Assembly (NCBI RefSeq): GCF_000239815.1 | Contig: NZ_CAFK01000024.1 | Location: 1 to 64,000 of the forward strand | From: Bradyrhizobium sp. STM 3843 | GTDB lineage: Bacteria; Pseudomonadota; Alphaproteobacteria; Rhizobiales; Xanthobacteraceae | Length of the DNA: 64,000 nt | Direction: 5' to 3' | Shown: in pieces, positions 35,867 through 44,937 of the stretch | How positions within the stretch are numbered: the first letter of the stretch is position 1 | Layout: every line of letters starts with the position of its first letter | Made by a program: the position numbers and the translations under genes | Notes under the pieces: model-generated | What the model was told of the DNA's origin: nothing | Database searches by the model: none | Seen by the model: only the letters and a program-made list of their open reading frames with translations

Positions 35867-37224
35867 CCGCGATGCTGATCGACAATGCTGCAGGCATCTT
35901 CACCGGCCTGCCCGGCGCCGCAATGCGGACCACTGGCCGGATTCGCATCCGTGACGGTGTGATCGTTGCAATCGGCGCGCTCGCGCCGGAGCCGGGCGAG
36001 GAACGGCTCGATGCGCGGGGCGGCGTGGTCTATCCCGGTCTGGTCTCGACGCATCATCATCTGTTCCAGAGCGTCTTGAAGGGCGTACGCTCCGGGATCG
36101 ACCTGCCGCTGGCCGGCTGGCTGCGCGCGGTGCCCTATCGGTTCTGGTCGAAATTCGACGAGGAGGCGCTCGCGGTCGCGGCCCGGATCGGACTGGTGGA
36201 GCTGCTGCTGTCGGGCACGACGACGGTCGCCGACCATCATTATCTCTTCAGCGACACCTTCCGGTTCGACCCGGCTCAGGTGATCTTCGACGTCGCGCGC
36301 AGTCTTGGCATTCGCCTGGTGTTTTGCCGCGGTGGCGGCACCACGGCGCGCCACGTCGATACGGACAGATTTGCAGCGATGCCGGTTGAAACGCTCGATC
36401 GCATGTTGCAGTCGGTGGAGGCGTGCGCGCAGCGCTTCCACGATTCGTCGCCGAATAGCGTGTCACGGGTTGCGCTGGCGCCGACCACGCCGACCTGGTC
36501 GCTCGATCCTGGCGAACTGCGCGAAGTGATCGCGGCAGCGCGTCGGATGGGGGTGCGGCTGCACAGCCATCTGTCGGAAACGGCCGACTATGTCGAGTTC
36601 TGCATGTCCGTCCACGGCAAGCGTCCGGTACATTGGCTGGCCGATCACGACTGGCTGGGCGAGGACGTATGGTTCGCGCATCTGGTGCATCTCGATGAGG
36701 AGGAGGTGCGGATCCTGGCGAGCACCGGCACCGGAATGGCGCATTGTCCGCAATCCAACTGCCGCCTCGGCTCGGGTGTCGCGCCCGCCGATGCGATGGC
36801 GCGCCTCGGCGGTGCGGTCTCGCTCGGCGTCGACGGGGCTGCCTCCAATGAAGCCGCTGACATGCTCTGCGAGATGCACAGCGCCTGGCACACCCATCGG
36901 GCAGTGAAGGGTGCGGGCGCCGTGACGGCGGAGGACGTCGTGCACTGGGCAACCGCGGGCGGCGCCCGTGTGCTCGGCATGCCCCACGTCGGCACGCTGG
37001 CGCCGGGGCAGCAGGCCGATATCGCCATCTTCAATCTTGATGAACCCCGTCATTTCGGCATGCATGATCCTCTGGTTGCGCCGGTGACCTGCGGCGGCTC
37101 GCCGAAACTCCGCTATCTCCTGATCGGCGGCCGTATCGTCGTCGAGGATGGCGGCATCCCTGGGCTCGACCTGCAAAAGCTCAAAACCGATGCCGCGCGC
37201 GTCATCACGCGCCTGGCCGCATAG
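35863..37224 (+). CDS. Amidohydrolase-superfamily deaminase (8-oxoguanine deaminase/AtzB-like)
   Basis: This 453-residue TIM-barrel enzyme has the metal motif THHHLFQS (63-70), HSHLSETADY (about 234), the HLVHLDEEE histidine and the VDGAASNEA aspartate (about 325). The subgroup is close to 8-oxoguanine deaminases and triazine chlorohydrolases/N-ethylaminohydrolases. It should remove an amino group (or similar leaving group) from a heterocycle. It is translationally coupled to the transporter and lies 18 bases before the Rieske oxygenase, supporting a heterocyclic substrate, which is inferred. Confidence 0.9.
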   Translation: MTAMLIDNAAGIFTGLPGAAMRTTGRIRIRDGVIVAIGALAPEPGEERLDARGGVVYPGLVSTHHHLFQSVLKGVRSGIDLPLAGWLRAVPYRFWSKFDEEALAVAARIGLVELLLSGTTTVADHHYLFSDTFRFDPAQVIFDVARSLGIRLVFCRGGGTTARHVDTDRFAAMPVETLDRMLQSVEACAQRFHDSSPNSVSRVALAPTTPTWSLDPGELREVIAAARRMGVRLHSHLSETADYVEFCMSVHGKRPVHWLADHDWLGEDVWFAHLVHLDEEEVRILASTGTGMAHCPQSNCRLGSGVAPADAMARLGGAVSLGVDGAASNEAADMLCEMHSAWHTHRAVKGAGAVTAEDVVHWATAGGARVLGMPHVGTLAPGQQADIAIFNLDEPRHFGMHDPLVAPVTCGGSPKLRYLLIGGRIVVEDGGIPGLDLQKLKTDAARVITRLAA

Positions 37225-37242
37225 GCTCAGGGAGGACAAGTC

Positions 37243-38256
37243 ATGTTGAGCACGAAGCAGCCCGTGCTGCGCCGGTTCTGGTATGCGCTGATGCCGGTCG
37301 ATCATCTCAAGGATGGTCCGAAGCCTTTCACCCTGCTGGGCGAGCCGATCGTGCTGTTCCTCGACGCCAAGGGCGAGCCCGCCGCGCTCGAAGATCGGTG
37401 CTGCCACCGCACCGCAAAGCTGTCGAAGGGTTGGTGCAACAACGGCAACATCGTCTGCGGCTATCACGGCTGGGAATACGACCGCGACGGCAAGCTGGTG
37501 ATGATCCCGCAGTTTCCGTTCGAGCAGCCTGTCCCGGAGGCGAAGGCGCGCTCGTTCCGTGCCACGGCCCGCTATGGCTATGTCTGGGTGGCCCTCGATG
37601 AGCCCCTGAGCGACATCCCCTCGATCCCCGAGGACGATATGCCGGGCTATCGCCGCATCAATCAGTTCTATGACAAATGGAACACGGCGGCGTTGCGGCT
37701 GATGGAAAATTCCTTCGACAATGCCCACTTCGCCTTCGTTCACAAGGGGACCTTCGGCGACATCAACCAGCCCAAGCCGGAGAAGTACGAGATCGTCGAG
37801 TCTGATGCCGGCTTCGATGCCGAGACCATCATCACGGTTCGAAACCCGCCCAATGCCTACAGGATCACCGGCACGAAGGAGCCGATGACCAGGCGGCACC
37901 AACGCAACAAATGGTTCATGCCGTTCTGCCGTCGTCTCGACATGGAATATCCTTCAGGTATCCGTCACATCATCTTCAACTGCGCGACGCCGATCTCCGA
38001 TGGACAGATCCAGGTCGTTCAGCTGCTGTTCCGCAACGACACCGAGGTCGACTGTTCGACGCAGGAGCTGATCGACTGGGATGCCGCGATCATCGCCGAA
38101 GATCGCGACATGCTGGAATCGACTGATCCCGACGCCATCGTCGATATGGGCCGCAAGATCGAGATGCATATGCCGTCCGACCGTCCCGGCATGATCATGC
38201 GCAAGCGCTTGCTCGAGCTCTTTCGGCAGCATGGCGAAGAAGAGCAGCGGTGCTAG
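37243..38256 (+). CDS. Rieske non-haem iron oxygenase, alpha-subunit type
   Basis: This 337-residue protein has the Rieske [2Fe-2S] motif CCH (C53, H55) ... CGYH (C72, H75) and a C-terminal mononuclear-iron domain with the ENSFDNAHFAFVH ligand motif. The size and single-subunit form resemble VanA/NdmA-type O- or N-demethylases and ring hydroxylases. It needs an electron donor; no clear ferredoxin gene is next to it, though the flavin reductase at 30785-31369 is in the regulon. It shares its stop bases with the converging SMP-30 gene. Confidence 0.92.
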   Translation: MLSTKQPVLRRFWYALMPVDHLKDGPKPFTLLGEPIVLFLDAKGEPAALEDRCCHRTAKLSKGWCNNGNIVCGYHGWEYDRDGKLVMIPQFPFEQPVPEAKARSFRATARYGYVWVALDEPLSDIPSIPEDDMPGYRRINQFYDKWNTAALRLMENSFDNAHFAFVHKGTFGDINQPKPEKYEIVESDAGFDAETIITVRNPPNAYRITGTKEPMTRRHQRNKWFMPFCRRLDMEYPSGIRHIIFNCATPISDGQIQVVQLLFRNDTEVDCSTQELIDWDAAIIAEDRDMLESTDPDAIVDMGRKIEMHMPSDRPGMIMRKRLLELFRQHGEEEQRC

Positions 38257-39152
38257 AGATCTTCTGGCCAATCCGCCACCAGCAGCGATCCGGTCGATGA
38301 TTCCGTCACGATCAGTCGTTTGCCGGCCTCATCGAGGGCGATATTGGTGCAGGTGGGACCGGCGCAGGATCTGATGCGCGCGATGCATTCGCCGTTCGGC
38401 GCCAGCACGAAGACATGGCCGAGCGAGGCGTGCGCGACGTACAGACGCCCCTTGCTGTCGCGCGCCAGGCCGTCCGGCCCGCTGGTGCCGAAGAAGGAGG
38501 CGAAGCGTCCGACTTTGGCGACGCTGCCGTCGCGCATCAAGGGGACGCGCCAGATGCTGTTGTCGCGCGTCATCGCGACGAACAGCACGGCGCCATGGGG
38601 ATCGAGCACGAGACCGTTCGGACTCGGCCCGTTCGCGATCAGCTTATCCAGCCGGCCATCCGGGCTCAGCCGGAACACCCGGCCGGTCGGATCGTGCAAT
38701 CCGGTCTGGCCCTGATCGGTGAAGAAGATCTCGCCGGCCGATCCGATGTGAAGATCGTTACAACCCTTGAAGGACTCCGAATTATGGTGGCCGAGAAGGG
38801 CACGGATCGTGCCGCGCGCCGGATCCAGCTCCATCAGCCCGTTCATGTAGTCGGCGACTAGGATGCGACCGTCGGCGGTGATCTTGAGGCCGTTCGGCCA
38901 GCCTTCATATTCGATGACCAGCGACCACGTCCCGTTGGGCGCCACTTTGAAGATGCGGCCGAAGGGAATGTCGACCAGATAGAGATGTCCATCCCGGTCG
39001 AAGGCCGGCCCCTCGATGAAGCTGTCTACAGGGTGTCCACTCTTGTTTGCATCCGCCCAGCCCGAGCGGACGCCGCTCCTTCGGAACTCCGCAGGCATGG
39101 TGGAGAACAGGCGTGTCTCGATCAGGCGAGGAGGCGCATCGAGATACATCAT
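38253..39152 (-). CDS. SMP-30/gluconolactonase-family lactonase
   Basis: This 299-residue beta-propeller protein has the family segments EGPAFDRDGHLYLVD, PNGLKITADGRILVAD, NDLHIGSAGEIFFTD and DGLARDSKGRLYVA. These enzymes hydrolyse lactones with a single metal ion. Its start overlaps the stop of the citryl-CoA-lyase gene by ATGA (39149-39152). Its stop codon and that of the Rieske gene share CTAG at 38253-38256, so the two operons meet stop to stop. Confidence 0.9.
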   Translation of the reverse strand: MMYLDAPPRLIETRLFSTMPAEFRRSGVRSGWADANKSGHPVDSFIEGPAFDRDGHLYLVDIPFGRIFKVAPNGTWSLVIEYEGWPNGLKITADGRILVADYMNGLMELDPARGTIRALLGHHNSESFKGCNDLHIGSAGEIFFTDQGQTGLHDPTGRVFRLSPDGRLDKLIANGPSPNGLVLDPHGAVLFVAMTRDNSIWRVPLMRDGSVAKVGRFASFFGTSGPDGLARDSKGRLYVAHASLGHVFVLAPNGECIARIRSCAGPTCTNIALDEAGKRLIVTESSTGSLLVADWPEDL

Positions 39153-39979
39153 GATGAGGTCGCGTCGAGGCCGCGGCGGGGCTCGCCCTCATATTTGTAG
39201 CCGAACTGCTTCGGCATCGGCCCCTTGTTTCGATCCTTGCGGCCGGTCTGCTCCCAGGCATGGGCGAGAATGCCGACCGCCCGCGACAGGCAGAAGATGC
39301 CGCGGGCGAGCGGCGGTGCGAAGCCGAGTTCGCCATAGATGACGGCGGTGGCGCCGTCGATATTCATTGGGATCAGCTTGCCCTTGCGCGCCTGCATCAC
39401 ACGCTCGATCGCGCGCGCGGCTGCGGCGTAGCGGCCGCTGACGGCACCGTCTGACACGGCCTGATCGACCAGCCCCAGCAAGGGAGCGGCGCGCGGATCG
39501 ACGGGATGGAAGCGATGGCCGAAGCCCGGCAGATATTTGCTGTGCGTCGTCGTGAAATGGTCAATGGCTTCGGCGGCTGCTGCGTCGATCTCCAACGCTT
39601 CGGCGCGTAGTAGCACATCGTCGTAGAGCGCCACCGCCTGCTCGCCGGCGCCACCATGGACATCGTCGAGCGTGTTGATCGCCGACGCCATGGCGCCGTT
39701 GAGCGGCAGCCCGCAACTGACCGCCATCTGCGCGATCGCGATCGAGGGCGCATGAGGGCCATGATCGACGGAGGCGACGAGGGCCGCCTGCAGGAGACGT
39801 TCCTGGGCGGGCGTCGGCAGATCTCCGCGCAGCATCAGCCAGATCATAGCGGGAAACGAGATTCGGCCGATCAACTCCTCAATCGGATAGCCGCGATAGG
39901 CGATGCGGCCTGGTGCGATGTCGCAGATCGATGTCCGCCACCAGCGCGCGGCCTGCGCCAGCGCATCCTGCTCCGTCAT
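39149..39979 (-). CDS. Citryl-CoA lyase (citrate-synthase fold)
   Basis: This 276-residue enzyme of the short citrate-synthase-fold family has GRIAYRGYPIEELIG, DDVHGGAGEQAV and the catalytic histidine-type segment PGFGHRFHPVDPRA. It is shorter than citrate synthase (about 430 residues). The ATG at 39979 follows an AGGAAAC-type site; upstream extensions have no family sequence. Together with the CoA-transferase upstream (58-base gap) it should split a hydroxyacyl-CoA by a retro-aldol step. The acyl substrate is unknown. Confidence 0.88.
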   Translation of the reverse strand: MTEQDALAQAARWWRTSICDIAPGRIAYRGYPIEELIGRISFPAMIWLMLRGDLPTPAQERLLQAALVASVDHGPHAPSIAIAQMAVSCGLPLNGAMASAINTLDDVHGGAGEQAVALYDDVLLRAEALEIDAAAAEAIDHFTTTHSKYLPGFGHRFHPVDPRAAPLLGLVDQAVSDGAVSGRYAAAARAIERVMQARKGKLIPMNIDGATAVIYGELGFAPPLARGIFCLSRAVGILAHAWEQTGRKDRNKGPMPKQFGYKYEGEPRRGLDATSS

Positions 39980-40037
39980 GGTCGTTTCCTTTCTTGCCGC
40001 GGGCCCTCGCGCAGCGATGCGGCTTTCGTGCGACTGC

Positions 40038-41303
40038 TCATGTCTCCGCGCCGCCCCTCGGCGCCCGCAGTCCCGACCAGTAAGCGGCGCCATGATTGGG
40101 TGTGCCGGCCACACCGCTTGCGACGAGGTCCTCGATATCAGCATAGGAATAGCCGAGCCGCGCCAGCCATCGTTCGGTATCGGCGCCGAGCACCGGCGGT
40201 TGGGACGGGGCCGGGTAGTCCTCGTCCAGGCGAAAGCCCGGCCGCGTCACCCGCAGCGGCTGCGCAGCCCCCGGCTCCGCCGGCAGGGTCTCAACGAAGT
40301 GGCGGTCGCGCAGCTGCTTCTCTTGCAACACCTCGGCAACGCTGAGCACGCGCCCGGCCGGCACGCCGGCGTCGTTCAATGCCGCCTCCCACTCTTCGGC
40401 GGAGCGCGACTGCAGACTCTCGTTCAATTCGTCATTGAGCGCGTTCCGATTGAGCTTGCGCAGGTCACGGCGCGAAAAGCGCGGATCGGTCTTGAGATCG
40501 GGCCGACCGATAATGTCGCACAGCGCGTGATATTGCTTGTGCTCATTGGCGGCAATGTTCAAAGGCCCGGTCGCTGTCCGGAACGTGCCAGACGGAGCAG
40601 CGGTGAAGTTCTGGTTGCCCATCGGCTGCGGCTCGACGCCTGCATTCAGATGATTGGAGACCACCCAGCCCATCGCGGCCAGGGTCGCCTCGAGCAGGGA
40701 GACGTCAATGAAGCGGCCGCGGCCGGTCTGGCGCTGCTCGACCAGCGCCGATGAGATCGCAAACCCTGCGGTCAGGCCGGCGATGGTATCGGAGATCGGA
40801 AACCCCGTACGCAAGGGCGCCGATTGCGCATCGCCGGTGACGCTCATCGCGCCCGACAGGCCCTGCACGATCTGGTCATAGGCCGGGCGGCCCGCCCATG
40901 GCCCGCTTTGGCCGAAGCCTGAGATCGCGCAATAGACCAGGCGCGGATTGCGCGCGCTCAGCACCTCGAAACCGAGACCCAGCCGCTTCATGACGTTGGG
41001 GCGGAAGTTTTCCAGCAGCACGTCGGCTTGATCCACCATGCGCAGGAAGACATCACGTCCCGCCTCGGACTTGAGATCGAGCGCGACCGACTGCTTGCCG
41101 GCATTGACGGCGACGAACGACAGTCCCTGCAGTCGCTCGGCGCGCTCGGCATCCGCGCCCAGCCGCCGCGCCAGATCGCCGCCTTTCGGGTTCTCGATCT
41201 TGATCACCTCGGCGCCGAGGCGCGCGAGGTGATAGCCGCAGAACGGACCCGCAAGCACGTTCGACAGATCGAGGACACGGACGCCGTTGAGCGGCAGGGA
41301 CAT
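40038..41303 (-). CDS. Class III (CaiB/BaiF) CoA-transferase
   Basis: This 421-residue enzyme starts SLPLNGVRVLDLSNVLAGPFCGYHLARLGAEVIKIENPKGGD across its first 50 residues, the family signature, and later has ENFRPNVMKRLG and SGFGQSGPWAGRPAYD. It should move CoA from a donor acyl-CoA to a carboxylic acid. The order ATPase, permease, binding protein, CoA-transferase, lyase, lactonase on the minus strand supports import, activation and cleavage of an organic acid. Confidence 0.92.
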   Translation of the reverse strand: MSLPLNGVRVLDLSNVLAGPFCGYHLARLGAEVIKIENPKGGDLARRLGADAERAERLQGLSFVAVNAGKQSVALDLKSEAGRDVFLRMVDQADVLLENFRPNVMKRLGLGFEVLSARNPRLVYCAISGFGQSGPWAGRPAYDQIVQGLSGAMSVTGDAQSAPLRTGFPISDTIAGLTAGFAISSALVEQRQTGRGRFIDVSLLEATLAAMGWVVSNHLNAGVEPQPMGNQNFTAAPSGTFRTATGPLNIAANEHKQYHALCDIIGRPDLKTDPRFSRRDLRKLNRNALNDELNESLQSRSAEEWEAALNDAGVPAGRVLSVAEVLQEKQLRDRHFVETLPAEPGAAQPLRVTRPGFRLDEDYPAPSQPPVLGADTERWLARLGYSYADIEDLVASGVAGTPNHGAAYWSGLRAPRGGAET

Positions 41304-41356
41304 GATGAACTTCCTTCTCGCGCAGCGCTCGCGTGTGGCGCGACGCGCGCGGTCGA

Positions 41357-42379
41357 TTACTTCAGCTGCTGCGCCGCGTGTTCGACGAAGCGATTGGTGA
41401 AGGTCTTGGTGAGATCGATCTTGGCGGCGGCGATCTTGGGGTCGTAATCGCTCAGCACTGCGAGCGGCACCTTGGCGGCTTCGATATCCATCAGGCCGGT
41501 TTGCGAGAACAGGGCCTTGGAGGCGTTCAGGATCTCTATGTTGACGTCGCGATTGTCGGTCTTGTAGCCGGCCGGGATCGCATCGACCAGCTGTTCGGTC
41601 GGCACCGAATGGATCCAGCGATGGGTCTTGAGCATCGCATTGACCATGCGCTGCGTGGTTTCCGGATTCTTGTCGATGAACGCCTGGGGCAGATAGAGGC
41701 AGGCGCTGGGATAGGCGCCGCCGAACGCCTGTTTCGAGCCATCGATCGTCCGTGCATCGAACAGCGGCTTGGCGGAGTTCTTGCGCGCCAGCAGCGTCGC
41801 GGTGGGATCGAAATAGACCAGCGCATCGATGGTCTTGGCTTCGAGCGCCACCATGCCGGGAGCACCGCTGCCGACCGCGATGATGCTGACATCGCGCGGC
41901 GTCAACCCGGACTTCTTGAGGTAGAAGCGCGCCATCGTGTCGGTCGACGAGCCGGGCGTGGTGATTCCGAGCTTGAGGCCCTTGAGATCGGCGCCGGTCT
42001 TGACCTGGTCGGCGAGATCCTTGCGGACGCCGAGCAGCACGCCGGGCGTCTCGTTGAGCAGGAAGACGCAGGTGATCTCCTTGCCCTGGGCCTGCATCTG
42101 GATCGTGTGGTCATAGAAGCCGACCGTGCCGTCGACCGAGCCGCCGATCAGCGCCTGCAGTGCCTTGGAGCCACCCGCCTGGAAATTCTCGACGGTGACG
42201 TCGAGCCCTTCCTCCTTGAACATGCCGAGCTTCACGCCGAGTTCGAGCGGCATGTAGTTGAGAATCTGTGAGCCGACCGCAAGCTTCAGCTTGGGCTTCT
42301 CGGGCTCGGCGGCATGGGCGGCGGCGCCCGATAGGGCGACGGCCAGCATTGCGGCAAACAGGCGAGTTGCGACGCGCAT
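41357..42379 (-). CDS. ABC transporter substrate-binding protein (NitT/NMT1 type)
   Basis: This 340-residue protein has a signal peptide (1-23, ending AHAAEP) and a type 2 binding fold (LAVGSQILNYMPLELGVKLGMFKEEG). It differs from the NMT1-like protein at 33211. It lies 24 bases after the permease gene in the six-gene operon. The ligand may be an organic acid or lactone, given the CoA-transferase and lactonase downstream. Confidence 0.9.
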   Translation of the reverse strand: MRVATRLFAAMLAVALSGAAAHAAEPEKPKLKLAVGSQILNYMPLELGVKLGMFKEEGLDVTVENFQAGGSKALQALIGGSVDGTVGFYDHTIQMQAQGKEITCVFLLNETPGVLLGVRKDLADQVKTGADLKGLKLGITTPGSSTDTMARFYLKKSGLTPRDVSIIAVGSGAPGMVALEAKTIDALVYFDPTATLLARKNSAKPLFDARTIDGSKQAFGGAYPSACLYLPQAFIDKNPETTQRMVNAMLKTHRWIHSVPTEQLVDAIPAGYKTDNRDVNIEILNASKALFSQTGLMDIEAAKVPLAVLSDYDPKIAAAKIDLTKTFTNRFVEHAAQQLK

Positions 42380-42403
42380 CTTTTTTATCCTCCCCGGTAT
42401 CGA

Positions 42404-43177
42404 TCAGGCTTCGTGAACATGGGCCGGCCGCCAGACCAAGAGGCGTTTCTCGATCCGGTCGACGATGGCATCGAGCGCGACCACGAAGGCCGACAGCACG
42501 ACGATTCCGGCAAACACGCCGGTGGCATCGAGCACGCCCTCGGCCTGCGCGATCAGGTGGCCCAGTCCGGCGGACGAGCCGAGATATTCGGCCACCACCG
42601 CGCCCATCACGGCCATGCCGACCGAGACGCGCAGGCTCGACAAGATCCAGGTGGTGGCCGAGGGCAGATAGACGTGGCGCAGCAGCGAGGCACGCGATGC
42701 CCGCAGCAGCCGGGCATTGGCGAGCACGACCGGATTGACTTCGCGGATACCCTGGAAGGTGTTGAAGAAGGCGACGAACAGCACCAAGGTCACGCCCAGC
42801 GCGACCTTGGAGGTCAGGCCGAGACCGAACCAGATCACGAAAATCGGCCCGAGCAGGATGCGCGGGATCGCGTTGAACATCTTGATGAAAGGCTGAACCA
42901 CGTCAGCGGCAAACGGGCTTAGGCCCAGCCAGATGCCGAGCACCGTGCCGATGCCGATTCCGGCGATGAAGGACAGCACGGTTTCCGCCAGCGTGGTGGC
43001 GACATCCGTCCAGAAATCCTGGCTGCTTGCCCATTCGGCGATCCGCGCGGCGAGCGCCGATGGAGCCGGGAAGAAGAAGGAATCGATCAGCCCGGCACGG
43101 ACGCCTGCCTCCCACAAGCAGATCACGCCGAGCACGATCGCGAGCTGGGTGAGGAGGATCTTAAGCCTGCGTGGCAT
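42404..43177 (-). CDS. ABC transporter permease (NitT/TauT type)
   Basis: This 257-residue membrane protein has about six transmembrane segments and the family LPSATTWILSSLRVSVGMAVMG loop toward the C-terminus. It overlaps the end of the ATPase gene by 17 bases. It partners with the binding protein at 41357 and the ATPase at 43161. Confidence 0.93.
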   Translation of the reverse strand: MPRRLKILLTQLAIVLGVICLWEAGVRAGLIDSFFFPAPSALAARIAEWASSQDFWTDVATTLAETVLSFIAGIGIGTVLGIWLGLSPFAADVVQPFIKMFNAIPRILLGPIFVIWFGLGLTSKVALGVTLVLFVAFFNTFQGIREVNPVVLANARLLRASRASLLRHVYLPSATTWILSSLRVSVGMAVMGAVVAEYLGSSAGLGHLIAQAEGVLDATGVFAGIVVLSAFVVALDAIVDRIEKRLLVWRPAHVHEA

Positions 43178-43952
43178 AGCTCTTCTCCACTTCGGCTCCG
43201 AGCAGCGACCAGATCTCGCGATAGAGCGCCATGAATTCGTCGGTGGTCTGCAGCGCCGACACGTCGCGCGGCCGCGGCAGCGAGATCCTGACGTCGCCGA
43301 CCATGCGGCTGCCGGGGCCGGCCGACATCACCACCACCCGGTCCGCCAGCGTGATGGCCTCGTCGAGATCGTGCGTGATGAAGATCAGCGAGCGCCGGTC
43401 GGCCTGCCAGAGTTCGAGCAGGATGCGATGCATCAGGCGGCGGGTGTGGACGTCGAGCGCCGAGAAAGGCTCGTCCATCAGTACGATCCGCGGCTCCATG
43501 ATCAGGGTCTGGGCCATCGCGACACGCTTGCGCTGGCCACCCGAGAGCTGATGCGGGTAGCGCTTCTCGAAGCCCTTGAGCCCGACCTTGGCGAGCCAGA
43601 CGCGCGCCTTCTCGCGCGCGTCCGTGATCGGCTTGCCCTGAAAGACGAGGCCGAGCCCGACATTGTCCTCGGCGGTCTTCCACGGCAGCAAGCCGTCCTG
43701 CTGCAGCATGTAGCCGGACTGCTCGTTGAGTCCCGCGAGCGCCTTGCCAAAAATGCGGACATCGCCGGCTGAGGGCCGCAGCAATCCGGTGACCGTGTTG
43801 AGAATGGTGGACTTGCCACAGCCGGTCGGTCCAACGACCGCAACGAACTCGGTCTCGCCGACCGCGAGATCCATGCTCCGCACAGCAACGAAGTCGCCGA
43901 AGCGGATCATCACATTGCTGAGGTCCACCGCCAGCGGGGGCCGCTCATCCAT
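43161..43952 (-). CDS. ABC transporter ATP-binding protein (NitT/TauT type)
   Basis: This ATPase of about 263 residues has Walker A GPTGCGKSTILN, signature LSGGQRKRVAMAQ and Walker B RIVLMDEPFSALD. The ATG at 43952 has GGGA eight bases upstream; an ATG at 43961 and a TTG at 43994 are also in frame. It is the first gene of the six-gene minus-strand operon. A TTCTG/CAGAA dyad at 43966-43979 lies just upstream. Confidence 0.92.
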   Translation of the reverse strand: MDERPPLAVDLSNVMIRFGDFVAVRSMDLAVGETEFVAVVGPTGCGKSTILNTVTGLLRPSAGDVRIFGKALAGLNEQSGYMLQQDGLLPWKTAEDNVGLGLVFQGKPITDAREKARVWLAKVGLKGFEKRYPHQLSGGQRKRVAMAQTLIMEPRIVLMDEPFSALDVHTRRLMHRILLELWQADRRSLIFITHDLDEAITLADRVVVMSAGPGSRMVGDVRISLPRPRDVSALQTTDEFMALYREIWSLLGAEVEKSYATQA

Positions 43953-43965
43953 TTGTTTCATCCCG

Positions 43966-44104
43966 CAGAACTTATTCTGATACGTGCAACTCAATGGCAG
44001 CAGCGATCAGGCGAGTCAAGCGGGTTCTGTTCTACAGAATTGGCTTTCATCGTTTTTGATGGACTATGGCCGTCCTTTTCAATATTTGTTCTGTACAGCA
44101 GAAC
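43966..44104. promoter_or_regulatory. Three IclR-type operator dyads in a divergent promoter
   Basis: The dyads are CAGAActtaTTCTG (43966-43979), TTCTG-N5-CAGAA (44025-44039) and GTTCTG-N5-CAGAAC (44088-44104). The second and third share the same half-sites and spacing; the first is an inverted-order copy with a four-base centre. They lie between the divergent ATPase and IclR genes, the last only 17 bases before the IclR start, so self-repression and operon control are likely. Confidence 0.75.
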
Positions 44105-44120
44105 TCATGGGGAAGCGGGC

Positions 44121-44810
44121 TTGGCCAAGACGGGTGTCGATGCGGTGGCGCGTGCGCTGGCGATCCTGAAGGCGTTCAATTCGGATCGTGCAGCGATGTC
44201 GTTGACCGAGATTGCGGACGCGACCGATCTCTACAAGAGCACGGTGCTGCGGCTGGCCGCGACGCTCGAAGCCGAGGGATTCCTGGTGCGAGGCGCCGAT
44301 CGCCTGTTCCGTCCCGGACAGGAGCTGTGGCGGCTCGGCGCGCTGTATCAGCGCAGCCTCGATCTCGGCGATGTGGTCAGGCCATGCTTGCGCCGCCTGG
44401 TCGATGCGACCGGCGAGACCGCCTCGTTCTACATCGCCGACGGCAACGAACGCATCTGCCTCTACCGGCTCAACTCGCCACGGTCGGTGCGGCACCATCT
44501 CGAGGAGGGCCAGCGGCTTCCGATCGACCGCGGCGCTGCAGGACGCGTTCTCGTCGCTTTCGGCAATGGCGACGACCCCGACAGCCGAGCCATCCGCGCC
44601 AGGGGCTTTCATCTGTCTGCAGGCGAACGCGACCCCGAAGTCGCCGCTGCAGCTGTGCCGGTCATCGATGTGCACGGCAAGCTCCGCGGCGCGCTGTCGG
44701 TGTCCTCGATCCGCACCCGCTTCGACGAGCAGGCGATCCGGATTGCGATTGAGGCCCTGATGGCCGAAGCGAAAGCGCTGAGCGGATTTCTGCCCCCCGC
44801 CGAGGGTTAG
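44121..44810 (+). CDS. IclR-family transcription regulator
   Basis: This 229-residue protein has an N-terminal winged helix (MSLTEIADATDLYKSTVLRLAATLEAEGF region) and a C-terminal GAF-like effector domain (from about residue 75). The preferred TTG start at 44121 follows GGGGAAG at a good distance. An ATG at 44107 is out of frame. It is divergent from the six-gene CoA-transferase/lyase operon, with three dyads between, so it most likely controls that operon. The inducer may be the transported acid. Confidence 0.9.
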   Translation: MAKTGVDAVARALAILKAFNSDRAAMSLTEIADATDLYKSTVLRLAATLEAEGFLVRGADRLFRPGQELWRLGALYQRSLDLGDVVRPCLRRLVDATGETASFYIADGNERICLYRLNSPRSVRHHLEEGQRLPIDRGAAGRVLVAFGNGDDPDSRAIRARGFHLSAGERDPEVAAAAVPVIDVHGKLRGALSVSSIRTRFDEQAIRIAIEALMAEAKALSGFLPPAEG

Positions 44811-44937
44811 AGCGCGCCGGCGCCGCGTGCCGCCTTTGCTCATCTTCAAACCTCTCAACCGCCGCTCGTGCACCGACATGCGCGACCAGGCCGCGCACAC
44901 ACAAAGATGACAAATCGGCGGAGGTCGCAGTCACAAC

